Positions 11,980 through 23,436 of a DNA stretch of 64,000 nucleotides are shown here, one piece after another. The stretch is taken from contig JAQFVV010012670.1 in assembly GCA_028023455.1 (NCBI GenBank), positions 434,001-498,000 on the forward strand, read 5' to 3'. The DNA comes from Epiperipatus broadwayi. Lineage: Eukaryota; Onychophora; Udeonychophora; Euonychophora; Peripatidae. Numbering within the stretch: the first letter of the stretch is position 1; the number at the start of each line of letters is the position of its first letter. Under the pieces are notes generated by a model. It had not been told where the DNA came from and did no database searches. It was given only the letters and a program-made list of their open reading frames with translations. The translations under genes were made by a program, and so were the position numbers.

Positions 11980-12740
11980 CCTTAAATGATGCTTATAGTC
12001 AATATTATTTTATTTTCATATTTTTTTTCTTAATTGTAATTTTGTAACAAATAAAATTTCCTTTTCTACTTTAACTTTCCAATTTTTACATATTTTTTTG
12101 GAGGTATGAATTCATTAAATAAAATTAGTTCTAAAAAATAAAGTATTAAACAAAAATATACAAAAGTAAATCAAAGGCTTCATTTTAGCTTGTGGCTATA
12201 AAAATATTTTTGAATGAATAAATAATGTTTCTTTCAAAACGTAATATTTTTCATAGCTATCTCAATAAAGTATAATTTCAAATAATGACAACTCTTTAAA
12301 GTATTAAAATTAATTTATAAAAAAAAATCAACAATGTTGTAAGAGGTTTTTTGATAGGTGTTCCCATTTCATTTTTTCTATAATGTCAATTTAGTTTTAC
12401 TTGACTAATTTGCCCCTAAAAATCATGAAATTCAATAAATCTGAATAAATCATGTACTTATTTAGAAATGAATACTTAATAATTTTTTTAAAAAATAATA
12501 AAAAGTTAATTATATGTACTGAGTTTTATTTTCACAATGGAAAAAAAGGCAATGTAAACTTTTTAGAATCCTCTCATCTAAACCCTCTATCTTCTTAATT
12601 CTCCCTGGCTCTAAACATTTACTATTGCTTTTTTATCACCAAACATCTAGGTATTATAACTGGAACAAAAACATTTTTAAAAAATCATTTTTTAATTAAA
12701 TTTCTATCACTTAACAGTTCAAAAATCAATTCTATCCATT
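11980..12740 (+). repeat. Diverged 0.7-kb repeat, copy 1
   Basis: Colinear with 44400-44950. Paired landmarks are GAATTCATTAAATAAAATTA versus GAATTCAATAAATGAAATTA; GGCTATAAAAATATTTTTGA versus GTTATAAAAATGTTTAAGAG; and AACATCTAGGTATTATAACT versus GACATCTAGCTATTATAATT. No ORF remains. It looks like an old transposable element copy of unknown class. Confidence 0.5.
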
Positions 12741-13100
12741 ATAATATATATTATACATCTCTGCATTGTCTAACAGCTGGCCTGACAATAATTAAAAGAG
12801 TTAATGAAATCAATTCACTTATAGATATTTTTTTAGCAGTCATTACACTTTCTTCAGTTACACACTGGCATGATTTTGACCATTTTCCAAGCAAGTAAAG
12901 AACTGTAATGCAGCTTCAAAGTATACATCTTTGATGTAGATCTGTCAATCTTTAGCAACAACATAGTAAAAGGATAGCTACCCTTTCAGAATTAAATGAC
13001 TTACTAGTCCAAGGTCATTCCATTTCTCTATTAAGTTGTGGTTGATATAGCAATCCATTTTAAAATATAGAACAGCTAGTCTAGCCATCTTCTAATATAA

Positions 13101-13390
13101 TATAGGTGTTTTGAACACAGACTTTCAAATTCCCTTCAGCTATCCACTCTATCTATATAACTGATGCACATAGCCACACACGTGACATGGATAAATATTC
13201 TCCAATAACATATTTTATACTGAACCAGTACTCATAAGTGGTTCCAGATCATTATATCCCACACACATATATAATCAGTGCTCGGTTTATATTAAAATAA
13301 CAAATCTTCAAACATTAATGGACAAGCTTCAATGTACTCCACCCTCCAACTCTTCAGCCATCCATACCATTGAAAATTTGAGGATAAAAA
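13101..13390 (-). repeat. SINE-A / hammerhead-like composite, copy 1
   Basis: Read on the minus strand this follows 25680-25980 for nearly its full length: ATGGATGGCTGAA, GTTGGAGtG, GTCCATTAAtGT, GAGCACTGATTATATATGTG, the ATCTGGA block, the core hairpin (degenerate here), GTGTGGCTATGTGCATCAGT and TTGAAAGTCTGTGTTCAAA. The hairpin boxes have decayed (TTATGAGTACTGG...AGTATAAAA). The composite is a family, not a chance assembly, because both copies share all parts in order. Confidence 0.7.
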
Positions 13391-13504
13391 TAATTATAGT
13401 TGTTTTTCAAATTTCATTTTTGGTTCATTTATCCATTATATGCCGCATTTTAATCTTTATTCAAAACTGTAAACATTTTCCATAAAAAAATAATTTAAAA
13501 AATA

Positions 13505-13705
13505 CAGATAACCTTCCTATAACATGATATTCTTACAACATTGTTTCATTCTAAGAGTTAGAGAATTAGGGGTAAACTCCCTATAACATGACATTCTAGC
13601 AACACTATTTTGCTCTAACCCAGTTCAAGAATTGGAAAAACACCCCCCTCCACCCCACCCCCCATAACACAGCATTCTTACAAGCTTTGACAATTAAGGA
13701 AATTC
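13505..13705. repeat. Degenerate tandem repeat, about 70-bp unit
   Basis: Three successive blocks start TCCTATAACATGATATTCTT, TCCCTATAACATGACATTCT and CCCCATAACACAGCATTCTT, each followed by an ACAA or GCAACA step and, in the first two, by similar TTCATTCTAAG / TTTGCTCTAAC text. Units are near 70, 70 and 60 bp. A C-rich stretch at 13642-13667 separates the second and third. Confidence 0.55.
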
Positions 13706-15485
13706 CTGTGTAACAAGGGACATGATAAGAGTTTTAAGAGCAAATACTATCTCTGTTGATATTTGTTATTCAGATTTTGTACAGAATTTTATAATTTATT
13801 AGACTTTTAAATTCATTTTGTTTGTTTAATGGTAATTAGTAATGATGATGAAGAAAACATGTAATATTAATATGTAATACTTTTGTTCAATTGACTGTAA
13901 AAATCACTATTGGCTGATTGAATTAAAGTTCTAAACTTTTGATTGGTCAATTAAAGAATCAGCAATAAAAATACATGTCTTTTAAAGTTATATTTGTTTT
14001 AGTTAATTTCTAAGGTGCAAATTCAAATTTGTCAGATTATTAAAGTAAACAAGTTTTTTTTAAATAAATCACTATTTATAATTGATTAAAATAATATAGA
14101 GCAGTCAATACAAAACATATTTTTCTCATTCAATTATAATTTGCAGCCATACATCATTGATTTCTTTGTCAATTTATCTTCTTGCAAAAATAAATATTTT
14201 TTTATAAATGCAATTTATCCACTCTACTTTGAACACATTTGAGTAGACAAATTGCATTTATATAAGATATTACAGCAAAATAAAAGAACTGATGAATTTG
14301 ATAATATATTTAAATATTTTCAACTAAAATCTGAATTATTCTTTTAAAATAATTAACATTTCATAACTATTTTGTGAAAAAAATAATAAATGTGTAAAAA
14401 AAAATAGAAAATACATTTTAATTTCAAAATCAAAATAAAGAAACAGAATTGCCAAAATCTTCCAACAGATGCTCTTCTGCGAAGAGAACAAGAAACTAGC
14501 AATCACTGCTTTAAAGGCATGTATTTTTATCATTGTAATAGTGTTCAAATTAATCATTACTGATTTATTAGTTCTAAAAAAATCTGAAGAGAATAGCATT
14601 ATTCAGTATAGTTCTCCCTATAAAATGAACCTAAATTGGCAAAACAATGTTAAAAAATATCAGTTATAGAGTGAGTTAAAGCTGCATATGGGAGTACTCA
14701 TTCAATGCTGTTTTAATAAACATTACTCTTAGATAATACATTTCATGCATATATAAAAGCATTACATGAGTTTCCTAATTTACATTAAACAACTAGATTG
14801 GAAGCAATAATTCACTTTTTTACATTACTCTAGAGCTTGAATATTCAATGGGCAATACACAATAGTTTCATTCAGATCTCTTGATTGATTTACAGCTATT
14901 AATTTTGTCAGTGAAATGCATCAAATATATAGAAACTATTATAAATTATATTATCCAAGCTAATAAGGTCAGATTCAAAGACTGTTAAGATCTTGAATCA
15001 AAGCTAATTTATATGCTATTTTAAGTTTGTCACTAGGCCAGCAATTATATATTTTAATGATCTTAATAATAGACTAATTTTAAACATCTTTGATCTTTAG
15101 CTACTAAGGCAGATGTTGAATATAAATTGAAAAAGTCATATAATATTTTATTTGGTATATAGTATTCTCTTTAAAGAGTCAAAGATATTTATAATTTGTA
15201 CACAATTTGAAATCAGTAAAATATAGAATTATCTTATATAGTTATACAAGACAGTTCACTTTTAATTCAATCTTTGAAGGATTTGAATCTCAGGATTTTA
15301 CTTTGGATGGAATAAAAAATGATCATGACTGTTGAATGTACATGTGTAAAGACCAATATCCAGAAACTAATTTATGAATTTGATTAGTATTATCATATAA
15401 TGGCAAGCTTATAATAAATAGTTCTAGAATAGCTCCTAATTATTTACTATACATACGGCACTCAACTTTTATTGACATCTATTAA
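13706..15485. other. AT-rich, no gene; one small palindrome
   Basis: A short inverted repeat at 14203-14262 pairs TATAAATGCAATTTATCCAC with GAGTAGACAAATTGCATTTATA-type sequence. Imperfect low-complexity direct repeats flank it, so it may be another tiny foldback. Two overlapping frames of 66 and 87 codons near 14.4 kb resemble nothing. Confidence 0.4.
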
Positions 15486-15793
15486 AACACACATCAACAT
15501 CATCATCATCATCATCAACTATTATCAATCCACTGCAGGATGAAGTCTCTCCAAGTTTAATCCATCTCCGATCTTTAGCTTCTCTTCTCCACATCACTCC
15601 TGCACACTTTCTTATTTCATCCATCCATCTCACATGTGGTCTCTTTCTGGGTCTTTTACAATCTCTTGGAATCCAGTTTAAGATTTCAATTGTCCATCTA
15701 TTATGTCCAGCCCAACTCCACTTCAATCTTTTAATTTTTTCAATAAGGTCAGTAACACCTGTTTGTTCTCTTACCCATACACACACACACACA
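15486..15793 (-). pseudogene. RTE-type retrotransposon, 3' terminal fragment
   Basis: On the minus strand 15790-15540 encodes QQTGVTDLIEKIKRLKWSWA-like text followed by WTIEILNWIPRDCKRPRKRP and RWMDEIRKCAGV, the extreme C-terminus of an RTE protein, and then a 3' end rich in GATGAT repeats (15493-15517). Relative to the copy at 48.7 kb, the HIARRDDN block is interrupted. The 5' boundary is abrupt, in a CA/TA microsatellite (15779-15807). It is a dead, 5'-truncated copy. Confidence 0.75.
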
Positions 15794-16024
15794 CATATAT
15801 ATATATTCATTACATAATGCTAATTGGAGAAAATATACTAAGAACGATTCCATCTTACTCTGGTGATTCTAAGTAATTACAGATAATTGATGCAGATGTA
15901 ATGGATTGTTTTATTATTATGTTGATGGGCTAGTTATCAAATATATTTGGAAACAATTTACATTTTTTAATTATTGCAATAATAATAATTGCATGGTTTA
16001 TTGCTTGTAAGTTCATAAAATATT

Positions 16025-16105
16025 CGAAAACTAGAAATGATAGACCTGGGTCACAATTCATGGACCTTGAGTTCAGAGTTTGCCACTCAACTACTAAACC
16101 AAATT
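16025..16105 (-). repeat. Possible tRNA-like SINE fragment
   Basis: On the minus strand TGGTTTAGTAGTTGAGTGG resembles an A-box region, and about 35 bases later CATGAATTGTGACCC resembles a decayed B box. No second copy was recognised in the window, so support is weak. Confidence 0.25.
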
Positions 16106-16489
16106 ATGTAAAACAATGATTGTATTGATATAATAAATTTAAATACCTACTTTTAATTGTTTATAATTAATTATTATTTTTAAAACATTAATAAATATTT
16201 TTTTAGGTAACAATTTTATTTATCTTATATTGAATAACAATAAATGCTGATAAATTTAACTTTTAAAATGTTGATATAAATTATTCCATAAAATTTGACT
16301 ATCTTATTTGAGTTATGAGAAATGTTGTGATGTTGATAATCTTGAATCACAATTGGTTCAAATTTTCTTGGGGGGGGGGATTCTATGCTTAGTTATTTTA
16401 ACTCAATTACTTTTGATTTTTCAGAAGATCACATTAAACGTTTATAAATAAATTGATACCATAGTCTTTACAGTTATTTAAATAATAAA

Positions 16490-17110
16490 AATTACCCAAA
16501 TCCAAAATTCAACCAGACTAGCCAAGAAAACATAATTAAAACACAACCAAAGGTTTCATTGCTACAAGCAGACTTCTCAAGTGTAAAGAACTACAAAAAC
16601 TACACCATATATATAATATTAGACATTACCCACAAATCCATTTACTTCCCATCCACCCTTAATATTAAAAGAACTCTTAAATAAGTTAATTGCTTCAGAA
16701 TAATAACTTTTCAATAATAAAGATTCTTTAATTCTTCTTTTGATTTCACTTCTCTCAAAGAAGACAACCTTAGCTTCATCAAAATTAATAGTGTGGCCTG
16801 TATCTTTTTCATGGATATACAAAGCAGAACTAAGATATTTATTTTTAACCCTACTTTTATGAACTTTATTCTTTCATTTAAACTCAAACTATTCTGACCT
16901 ATGTAAACCTTCTTACAAAAACAATGAAAAAATACACTACACCAGGAATAGTCCTCCTATCAAAAATTTCCTTTGTATTATTTAATAAATTATTCAAAGT
17001 AATAATCCTTTTCCAAGCAATTATCTTATTTCCAAAAAAATTGCTATTCTTACATATAATTTTATAAGAAGACAATTTAAATGGCAAAGAAATAAAATCA
17101 TTTTTTTTTT
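16490..17110 (-). pseudogene. Penelope-like element, GIY-YIG endonuclease end
   Basis: The minus strand encodes, in order with two frame breaks: LPFKLSSYKIICKNSNFF and KRIITLNNLLNNTKEIFDRR (17090-16960), then TIPGVVYFF...CKKVYIGQNSLSLNER (about 16955-16880), then YIHEKDTGHTINFDEAKVVF and FERSEIKRRIKESLLLKSYY (16820-16700). The VYIGQ segment, a GVVY motif upstream, and a TGH...F-E---KR-IKE block downstream are the layout of the GIY-YIG nuclease at the C-terminus of Penelope-like elements, just after the RT. The RT itself is absent. After the stop, the 3' region contains the box hairpin at 16554-16581. Confidence 0.75.
16554..16581 (-). other. Hammerhead-like hairpin after the PLE frame
   Basis: On the minus strand: CTTGAGAAG, TCTGC, TTG, TAGCA, AT, GAAACC. 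This resembles the family at 22123-22149 (CTGATGAAGTCTGC...AAAAC) with the boxes degraded, and lies 38 bases past the end of the nuclease frame. Hammerhead motifs are known in Penelope-like elements; that position is consistent with this being a decayed one. Confidence 0.4.
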
Positions 17111-20100
17111 TTTATCCTTTACATCCTTACAAATATTACGTTATTTAAATGTATATCCACAGATTTACATACACATAAATTGTGACGTTTCACAAATGTC
17201 TGTAAAAAGTACATTTCTTAATAAAATTTTCAGATCAATTCTCTTATTTATATATGAATACATACACAAAAAAACTCATTAACCCTCAGACAAGTGATAT
17301 AATATGTTGGTTGAGTAAATTTATGCAAATAGACAGGAAAAATTGGAATACATTTATCTTCCTATCATAGTTTAATATCTAAATAGCTAGATGGATTTGA
17401 TAATTTTATGGTTAGAATATCAATGATATTTCAGCAATACTAATAAAATTTATTAAGACTTTGAATTAAAAGTACATTAAATACAATTTTTTTTCTATTA
17501 AAAGCTTTAGAAAATTGTGTTTAAGTGTAGAAAGTTGCAGGTAAAGTACATTTTCCTGTTTTTTCTTATATATTTATTTTTTAATTAAAAGATCTATGCA
17601 TGTAGTTAGAATACAAGAGTAAAATATTAATTTAACATTTCCAGGGTATTCATTATCATTTATATGTCAATATGTAAACATTTAAAGGAGTGTAAATTCA
17701 TATAATTTATATAAAAACACACACAGTTCATTCAAAAAATTTTCCTATATATGATAAAGTATAGAGAAAAATTTGATATTTATGATACAAATACATAAAA
17801 TATTTTCGAAATTTATATACATACAAATTTCTGTCACTATCTAATGAAATAATTGCATTATTATTACATTCAAATTATAGATATTAGACAATGGAGATGG
17901 TTGGGTGGGGGTGGGGGGAGGTTTGAAATTAATAGTGATCCTTTTATTCTATTCTTGTTTAGTAAGTATTAGCTTGGTTATCTTTTTGACAATCTATTAG
18001 CTTTTAATAATAAATTAGGCCCCAAGATATAGTCAAATTAGTCTATCATTTAAACTGTAATAGAAATAATGCCGACCAGAGAATATATTTATAAATAAAA
18101 TAACTGAAGCGGTCTGTTTTTGAAAACTACATAATAAAAATGTGGAAAATAATCATTTATTATTAGAAGTGGATACAGTGAGAAAGAATGTAAATAATGA
18201 ATTAAGAAAAAATAAGTTTAGATTAAGTTAATGTACAAGAACAAATAATTTTTTCTGTTGGAATTAAACAAGGATGACTTTAAAATTAAAATTAGTGAAT
18301 GACCATATATATAGTTACGGGTATGATAAAGGGAATATCTGGTGGCAAGTTCTTCCCCTGCTTAGGCTAATTGACTGAAAGAATTATAATTTCAATAAAG
18401 GATGTCACATGTCATCATAGTGCATCTCACTCCATCTACATGTGTTGTAATAATTAATATTTTATTTAGAACAAAGATATATGTTTGCCAAAGATTTGCA
18501 GAATTAAACATTTTGGCTTCGTAGAAGTTGTGTATGATTACTTTGAAAAATCAACTATAAAGCACTTAATATAAAAAGTTAGCAGAATTTGTCCTAATAA
18601 TATTCCCTTCAATAAGAAGGCCAAATACAGAAACACTGATAGTTTTGTCTTTACTGCTTTCTAAAATAAGCTGAGATGAAGGTAGTTGTAATTCTTTAAT
18701 ACAGGATGTTGAAAGTTAAGATTTTAACTGGCATGCAAATTTCACTTTGGAATACTTTTATTTGATTTTTATTGCATATACTGCAAAATATATTTATATT
18801 TACATATCCACTTGCTTTAAAAAAAAAAAAAAAAAAGAAAGATGTGTGTTCTCTTTCCAAAAGCAGGTAGAGTAACTAAACAATAAAACCATGTAAAAGA
18901 ATTGTTGTTATTAATGCTAATCTTTGAACACAATTTATTTTATCACTTTAATTGCAGAGATTTATATTTTAAAAATCCTTATATCAGTAAGATGAAAAAA
19001 AATCTATATATGCTAAAAGCTTAATTAGAAACCATGGGCAAAATGATTTAGAAGTATGCATCCAATTATTTAAACATGCATTGCTTTATTAGTATTATGC
19101 ATAAGTAGTTAATAAAAAATTACTGAAGAAATTAAAAATAAAAAACTATAATAAAATGTTCTTTATTGACCTGTGTTTACATTTATAGAAAAAATAAACA
19201 CTTAAGTTTATATAATTTATAAAGCAAAATATTTTATTTAATAAGCAGACCATGCTTTCGATTCAAAATGCCATATTCAATGTTTAAATTTGAATATACT
19301 GAACTGCTAAATTTTTTGAAATGAGATTATACTAATGACTGTGTACCATTTTTAATTGTTGGAGGATCACAAATAGCTAATTTTTCTTACTCAGCTTTAA
19401 AAAATGTAATTATTTAAGATTTATGAGATAAAAAGGTGTTTTAAAATGTTTTAGCACTAGTTTATTTTATAAATATATGAATTTTTCTAATTCAGCTTTA
19501 AAAAATATTATTGAATATTTATGAGGGGTTAGAATGTTCCAAATTTAACTTAAATTTATAAAAATTTAACAAAATGTAAATGATAAAAAAAATTCCAATA
19601 AATAGTACTGGCATCAAACCATTGAGAGATATAAAAAAATTCTCAATTTAATTGAAAATTATAAAAATTTAATAATATGCCATTCATAAAAAAAAGTTTT
19701 AAATTTAATTTTAAATTGTAATATCTCAGACCATCTATATAAAAGCACTTCATGAATTTAAATTCAGTACTTAATTGCTGAGAACAATCAACATTTTTCA
19801 TTAGCAATTATCCCAGTCTTTATTTATTAAATATTACATAATATTTTGGATTAATAAGTGATACAAGACACTTCAAACTATCTTCATAATCTACATCCTA
19901 CGCAATTCATTTCTATATCTTGCAAATTAAAAAGGGAAAATAAAATCATAAAAGACGAAGCATACTTCTTTTTGAATTTCTTCAGTTTTAAACATTTTCA
20001 TTTTTATTTCAGAGCACATAACAGAGGTGACATTTCAAAGTGCATACCTAGAGATTGAGGTTGATTAAATATTGCTAAAATACATCATAGATATTAAAAT

Positions 20101-21557
20101 TCCAATATGATTCAGATGAAAAAGTATTGGTCTTCTGATTGACAAACAATTTTTATTGAATTGGTAAGTATACAACAACGTGAGTTCTTTCTTGAATTTT
20201 CTACGCAATGCTTGGGACTTCTAAGAAGTTTGAGAATCAGAAATACAAGAACTGAGGAACCAGAGTTTCACATGTCACTCCACCATTACAATAAACCATA
20301 CAAGGCATTGAATCCCTTAAAAAGTGCTTTAAGGCAGACATTGCCATTTCATAATTAGAAATCCACTCTAATATTGCATAAATTCAGATGATTTCTTGAG
20401 ACAAAATCTATGTTTCTCTCGAATATAATCACAGTTTAATTACTTTTCAATGCTGTTCTTATGTACAACCATTTTTCACTATATACATATATAATGTAAT
20501 TTATAAATAAATAAATAAAAACATTTAAGTTTCTTAAATTTAAAGGGTAAAAAAAAATTATTTGATAAATCCAGCATTATACAATAAATTTTGCATTATA
20601 AAATCACATTTCAGAACACACAAAAATAAAAGTAACTACAATTCATCTTTTTATTGATGATTTGGCTTTATAATTATGATCTTTACAATGATTTTTCTAA
20701 AACATTTTTTTTTTATGTAGATGCCCATTTATAGTGGTGCATAACCTTTTAATTATTCATAAGATTTTTTTTGCCTAATTAGCATGATTATTTTGCAATT
20801 TAATAAATGCAATTGTAATACTGGTAATTAACTATTATTATGTGTACTGATGCATTTTGATTGATAGAAATGAGTTAATTAAAATATAATACTGGTTTAG
20901 TCTGATTATAACACATGGGGGGGGGGGGTAAAGCAAAGAGAAAGAAAAGTGTGTATGCATGAGAGAGAGAGAGAGAAGAAAAGAGATATCAATGTTTGCA
21001 ACGATAGGCAATTCTTATCAGATAATTCATTTTAGATTTACAACTAGAAATGCTAATGTCATTTAAATTTATTATTAAGTTGTGTATATTACAATATAAG
21101 GACCATTATTTTCTAATGAATTCATAATAATTTTATCATGAATTAGATAGAAAGTAATAGATTTTTTTGTTGTTGTTATTACAGTGAAAATTGTCAATAG
21201 TCTTTTAATTATTAACAAATCTAATTTCTAACCTAACCATTTGCATATCAATATGGAGTCTGTAAAATTAATAAAATATTCTCCTTGTCATTAAAACTTT
21301 TATCCCAGTTGCATTTACTGGAACAATACCCAGAATATTTGATTCTTTAATCAGTATTTTATTTATATATATATTTAATTATGAAATATTTGGAATAAAT
21401 AAATTTATCACACTAATTAATAAAATCAAAGTCTTCATCAATACACAAAAATAGAAAACATGTTAATTAAATAATTTTTTTAATTATTCTTATCAGTACG
21501 TAAGCTTATTTAATTAAAATTTTTATGCTTTAATTAAATAGCACACATTATTGTAAA
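17111..21557. other. AT-rich, no recognised feature
   Basis: A long stretch with no supported gene. It holds a G-rich run near 17902-17922, a 10-base G run at 16370-16379 just upstream, an A run at 18819-18836, a 12-base G run at 20917-20928 and a GA microsatellite at 20962-20976. ORFs of 60-66 codons at 19.9 and 20.2 kb are not recognisable. Confidence 0.45.
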
Positions 21558-21697
21558 TGCAGTTTTTTTTTTCCATATGTCATAACATCAGCCAAGAGGC
21601 GAACCCGCAACAACCACAGTCTGCAACCAACTGCTTGCTTGCAAGGCAACTGCGATGACCTCTCGGCTAACAACGCTTGACAGTGCAGTTTTTTTTT
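21558..21697 (-). mobile_element. SINE-B copy (tRNA-derived) with TSD
   Basis: Minus orientation. The tRNA-like head has TTAGCCGAGAGGTCATCG as A-box region and GGGTTCGCCTCTTGG as B box, followed by a short tail CTGATGTTATGACATATGG and poly-A (T run at 21563-21572). TGCAGTTTTTTTTT repeats at 21558-21571 and 21684-21697 and is probably the TSD, though it overlaps the tail. At least eight relatives are in this window. Confidence 0.75.
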
Positions 21698-21976
21698 GTT
21701 ATTGTTGAACAACAATAACAAAAAAAATATCCTAATTTCTATACACTTACTACATTTAATCATCTATATGTTATGCAAACATAATCAATTGCAAAATAAC
21801 AAATATCATTTAAAAATAATTAATTTATACAATTACAGTTATGTAATGAACATAGGATTGTTATTATTATTAACTAAGTATTACTTAAATTTGTGTATAT
21901 AATTAGTAAGATCCAATTAACATTAACAAATAGGAATATAGAGGAAAGATCTTTATTATTTTCTGGGAACACCAAT

Positions 21977-22220
21977 TATCAACTATGAAGTATATTATTC
22001 TTATATCTTCTCCTTTACTTTTTTTGCATTTCTTCATATATATATATATTACTTTTTTATAATCTCCTCATATACACTCTAATGCAAATTTTTATATAAT
22101 TCCTACTTTACTTTTCTAACAGTTTTGACTGTCCTGCAGACTTCATCAGAGCTTTGTATAAAAAAATTTGCGTTAGAGTGTATATGAGATTATAAAAAAG
22201 TAATATATATCAACTATGAA
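21977..22220. mobile_element. Foldback insertion FB-22k with 13-bp TSD
   Basis: The exact 13-mer TATCAACTATGAA is at 21977-21989 and 22208-22220 around a 218-bp insert. About 50 bp (21990-22039) are unpaired. Arms at 22040-22098 and 22156-22207 share ATACACTCTAATGCAAATTT and its complement. The 57-bp centre carries a hammerhead-like core on the minus strand. Arm and core are related to the insertion at 42087-42342. Confidence 0.82.
22123..22149 (-). other. Hammerhead-like core hairpin in FB-22k
   Basis: Minus strand: CTGATGA box, then AGTCTG, CAGG, ACAGTC, then AAAAC in place of GAAAC. The copy at 42227-42253 has the same 27-base spacing with an intact GAAA and a perfect GACTG/CAGTC stem. 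One extra A lies between the first box and the stem, which a canonical hammerhead would not have. Confidence 0.45.
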
Positions 22221-22313
22221 AAAAAATAATTCTACTGTATGACAAATTTATCAAAAAACAAAATTCTTGAAAGTTAAAAACTAACAAAAACCTGTTCTAT
22301 TTTTATCTTTTTC

Positions 22314-22771
22314 CTGTAGTTCAGGGGTGAGCAAATAGCGGCCTGAGGGCCACATGCGACCCTCTAAGAGTTTTTATGTGGCCCGCCAAGACAATCAGAA
22401 AAATCCGCCTTGAACTGAGATTTCCTTCCCGTGCGTGACCGGAGGTTCGTCTCGTATTTTCCACTAGAATGGCCATGTCAATACACATGTGCAGTGCTTT
22501 TCCAGTTGATCTGGTTAATTTCAATTTTGTCTTTGCATTAGCAAATATATACATTTCCAACTTTAGTGAAACCATGAATCCTCCGAAAAAGTGTAAAATC
22601 GATGATGAATGTAGTGTTTAATGAAGAATGGACAAACAAATATTTCTTTCGTAATACAGGGAATAAAGCAGTGTGTTTATTGTGTCATTAAAAAAGGTGC
22701 GGCCCTCCGCTAACCTTCACTTCCACAAAGTGGCCCCCGAGCCAAAACAATTGCCCACCCCTGCTGTAATT
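22314..22771. mobile_element. Internally deleted hAT element with TSD
   Basis: The element spans 22322-22763 (442 bp). Termini are CAGGGGTGAGCAAATAGCGG and TTGCCCACCCCTG, and the flanks CTGTAGTT (22314-22321) and CTGTAATT (22764-22771) match at 7 of 8 bases. Both ends hold GGCC-rich subterminal sequence. The interior keeps a transposase N-terminal coding fragment (22573-22681). It is a deletion derivative of a once autonomous hAT. Confidence 0.88.
22573..22681 (+). pseudogene. hAT transposase N-terminus (BED finger) fragment
   Basis: ATG at 22573 opens MNPPKKCKIDDECS, then after a frameshift near 22615 the next frame reads VFNEEWTNKYFFRNTGNKAV and CLLCH, ending at TAA. Hydrophobic-EWT-KYFF followed by CLLC is the start of the BED zinc finger in the hAT transposases that also gave rise to GTF2IRD2-type host proteins. 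Only about 40 codons remain, up to the first zinc-binding cysteine pair; the rest of the finger and the catalytic domain are deleted. Confidence 0.75.
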
Positions 22772-22804
22772 GATTCTTTCTATAGTTTATATTATAATGG
22801 TTTG

Positions 22805-23292
22805 TCTTAAGACAGGGGTCCCCAACCTTTTTGCACTTAAGAGCACATTCCATAATACCGGCCAGGTGGCGGGCACCATTTATTTTTTCAGCTAGGTGGC
22901 GGGCACATTTATTTTTTATCTGGACATAATTGCTGAGATATTCTTGACTTCGTTTACGGAGAAGCCACAGTTCATCACATCACATCACATCACATGTAAA
23001 TTTATAGTTGGATATTGTTAATAATACACATAATGTACAAAAAAATATTTATTTCAAAAATTAAATTTTAACATATAATTGACGTTTATATTTTTACGCT
23101 GTAAAAGTATAATATGCCCTACAATTTGATTACAATATAATACAATAATTCATAAAAAAAAATCAAAAATTAAATTTATTTGTATCAGATAAATAATTTT
23201 TTATCGTGTTCGGATAGCGGCGGGCACACATAAAATGGTCTGTGGGTACCATGGTGCCCACGGGCATAGGGTTGGGGACCCCTGTCTTAAGA
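22805..23292. mobile_element. hAT-type MITE with exact 8-bp TSD and nested repeat
   Basis: The element spans 22813-23284 (472 bp). The TSD TCTTAAGA is exact at 22805-22812 and 23285-23292. Terminal repeats CAGGGGTCCCCAACC and GGTTGGGGACCCCTG are perfect. It is the same family as 1669-2044 in reverse orientation, and about 96 bp longer because of a local duplication of the GGTGGCGGGCACC segment and a foreign insert at 22918-22995. Confidence 0.9.
22918..22995 (+). repeat. Repeat nested in the hAT MITE
   Basis: Absent from the sister MITE at 1669-2044. It reads ATCTGGACATAATTGCTGAG, then ATATTCTTGACTTCGTTTA and GGAGAAGCC, and ends in four CACAT units. The same sequence in reverse occurs at 55139-55213, ending in a GTGATGTGATG run. 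It is a dispersed element with a pentanucleotide end, of unknown class. Confidence 0.7.
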
Positions 23293-23436
23293 TATAAAAA
23301 GTTTCCTAACATTGACTAAGATTATTTTACCTGTAACTTCATTTGATATTTTGCATTTTTCTTGTTAAAAGATCACATTACAATTTTTATATCAAGAATA
23401 TCATTTAATCATTTATTTTCTCTAAATTGTAATATC

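Noticed and set aside
14203-14262. Small palindrome as a further TSD-flanked foldback
   Set aside because: The flanking GCAAAAATAAA/GCAAAATAAAA match is A-rich and could be chance.
22321-22575. 84-codon minus-strand frame
   Set aside because: It reads antisense through the end of a hAT element; the coding remnant is on the plus strand.
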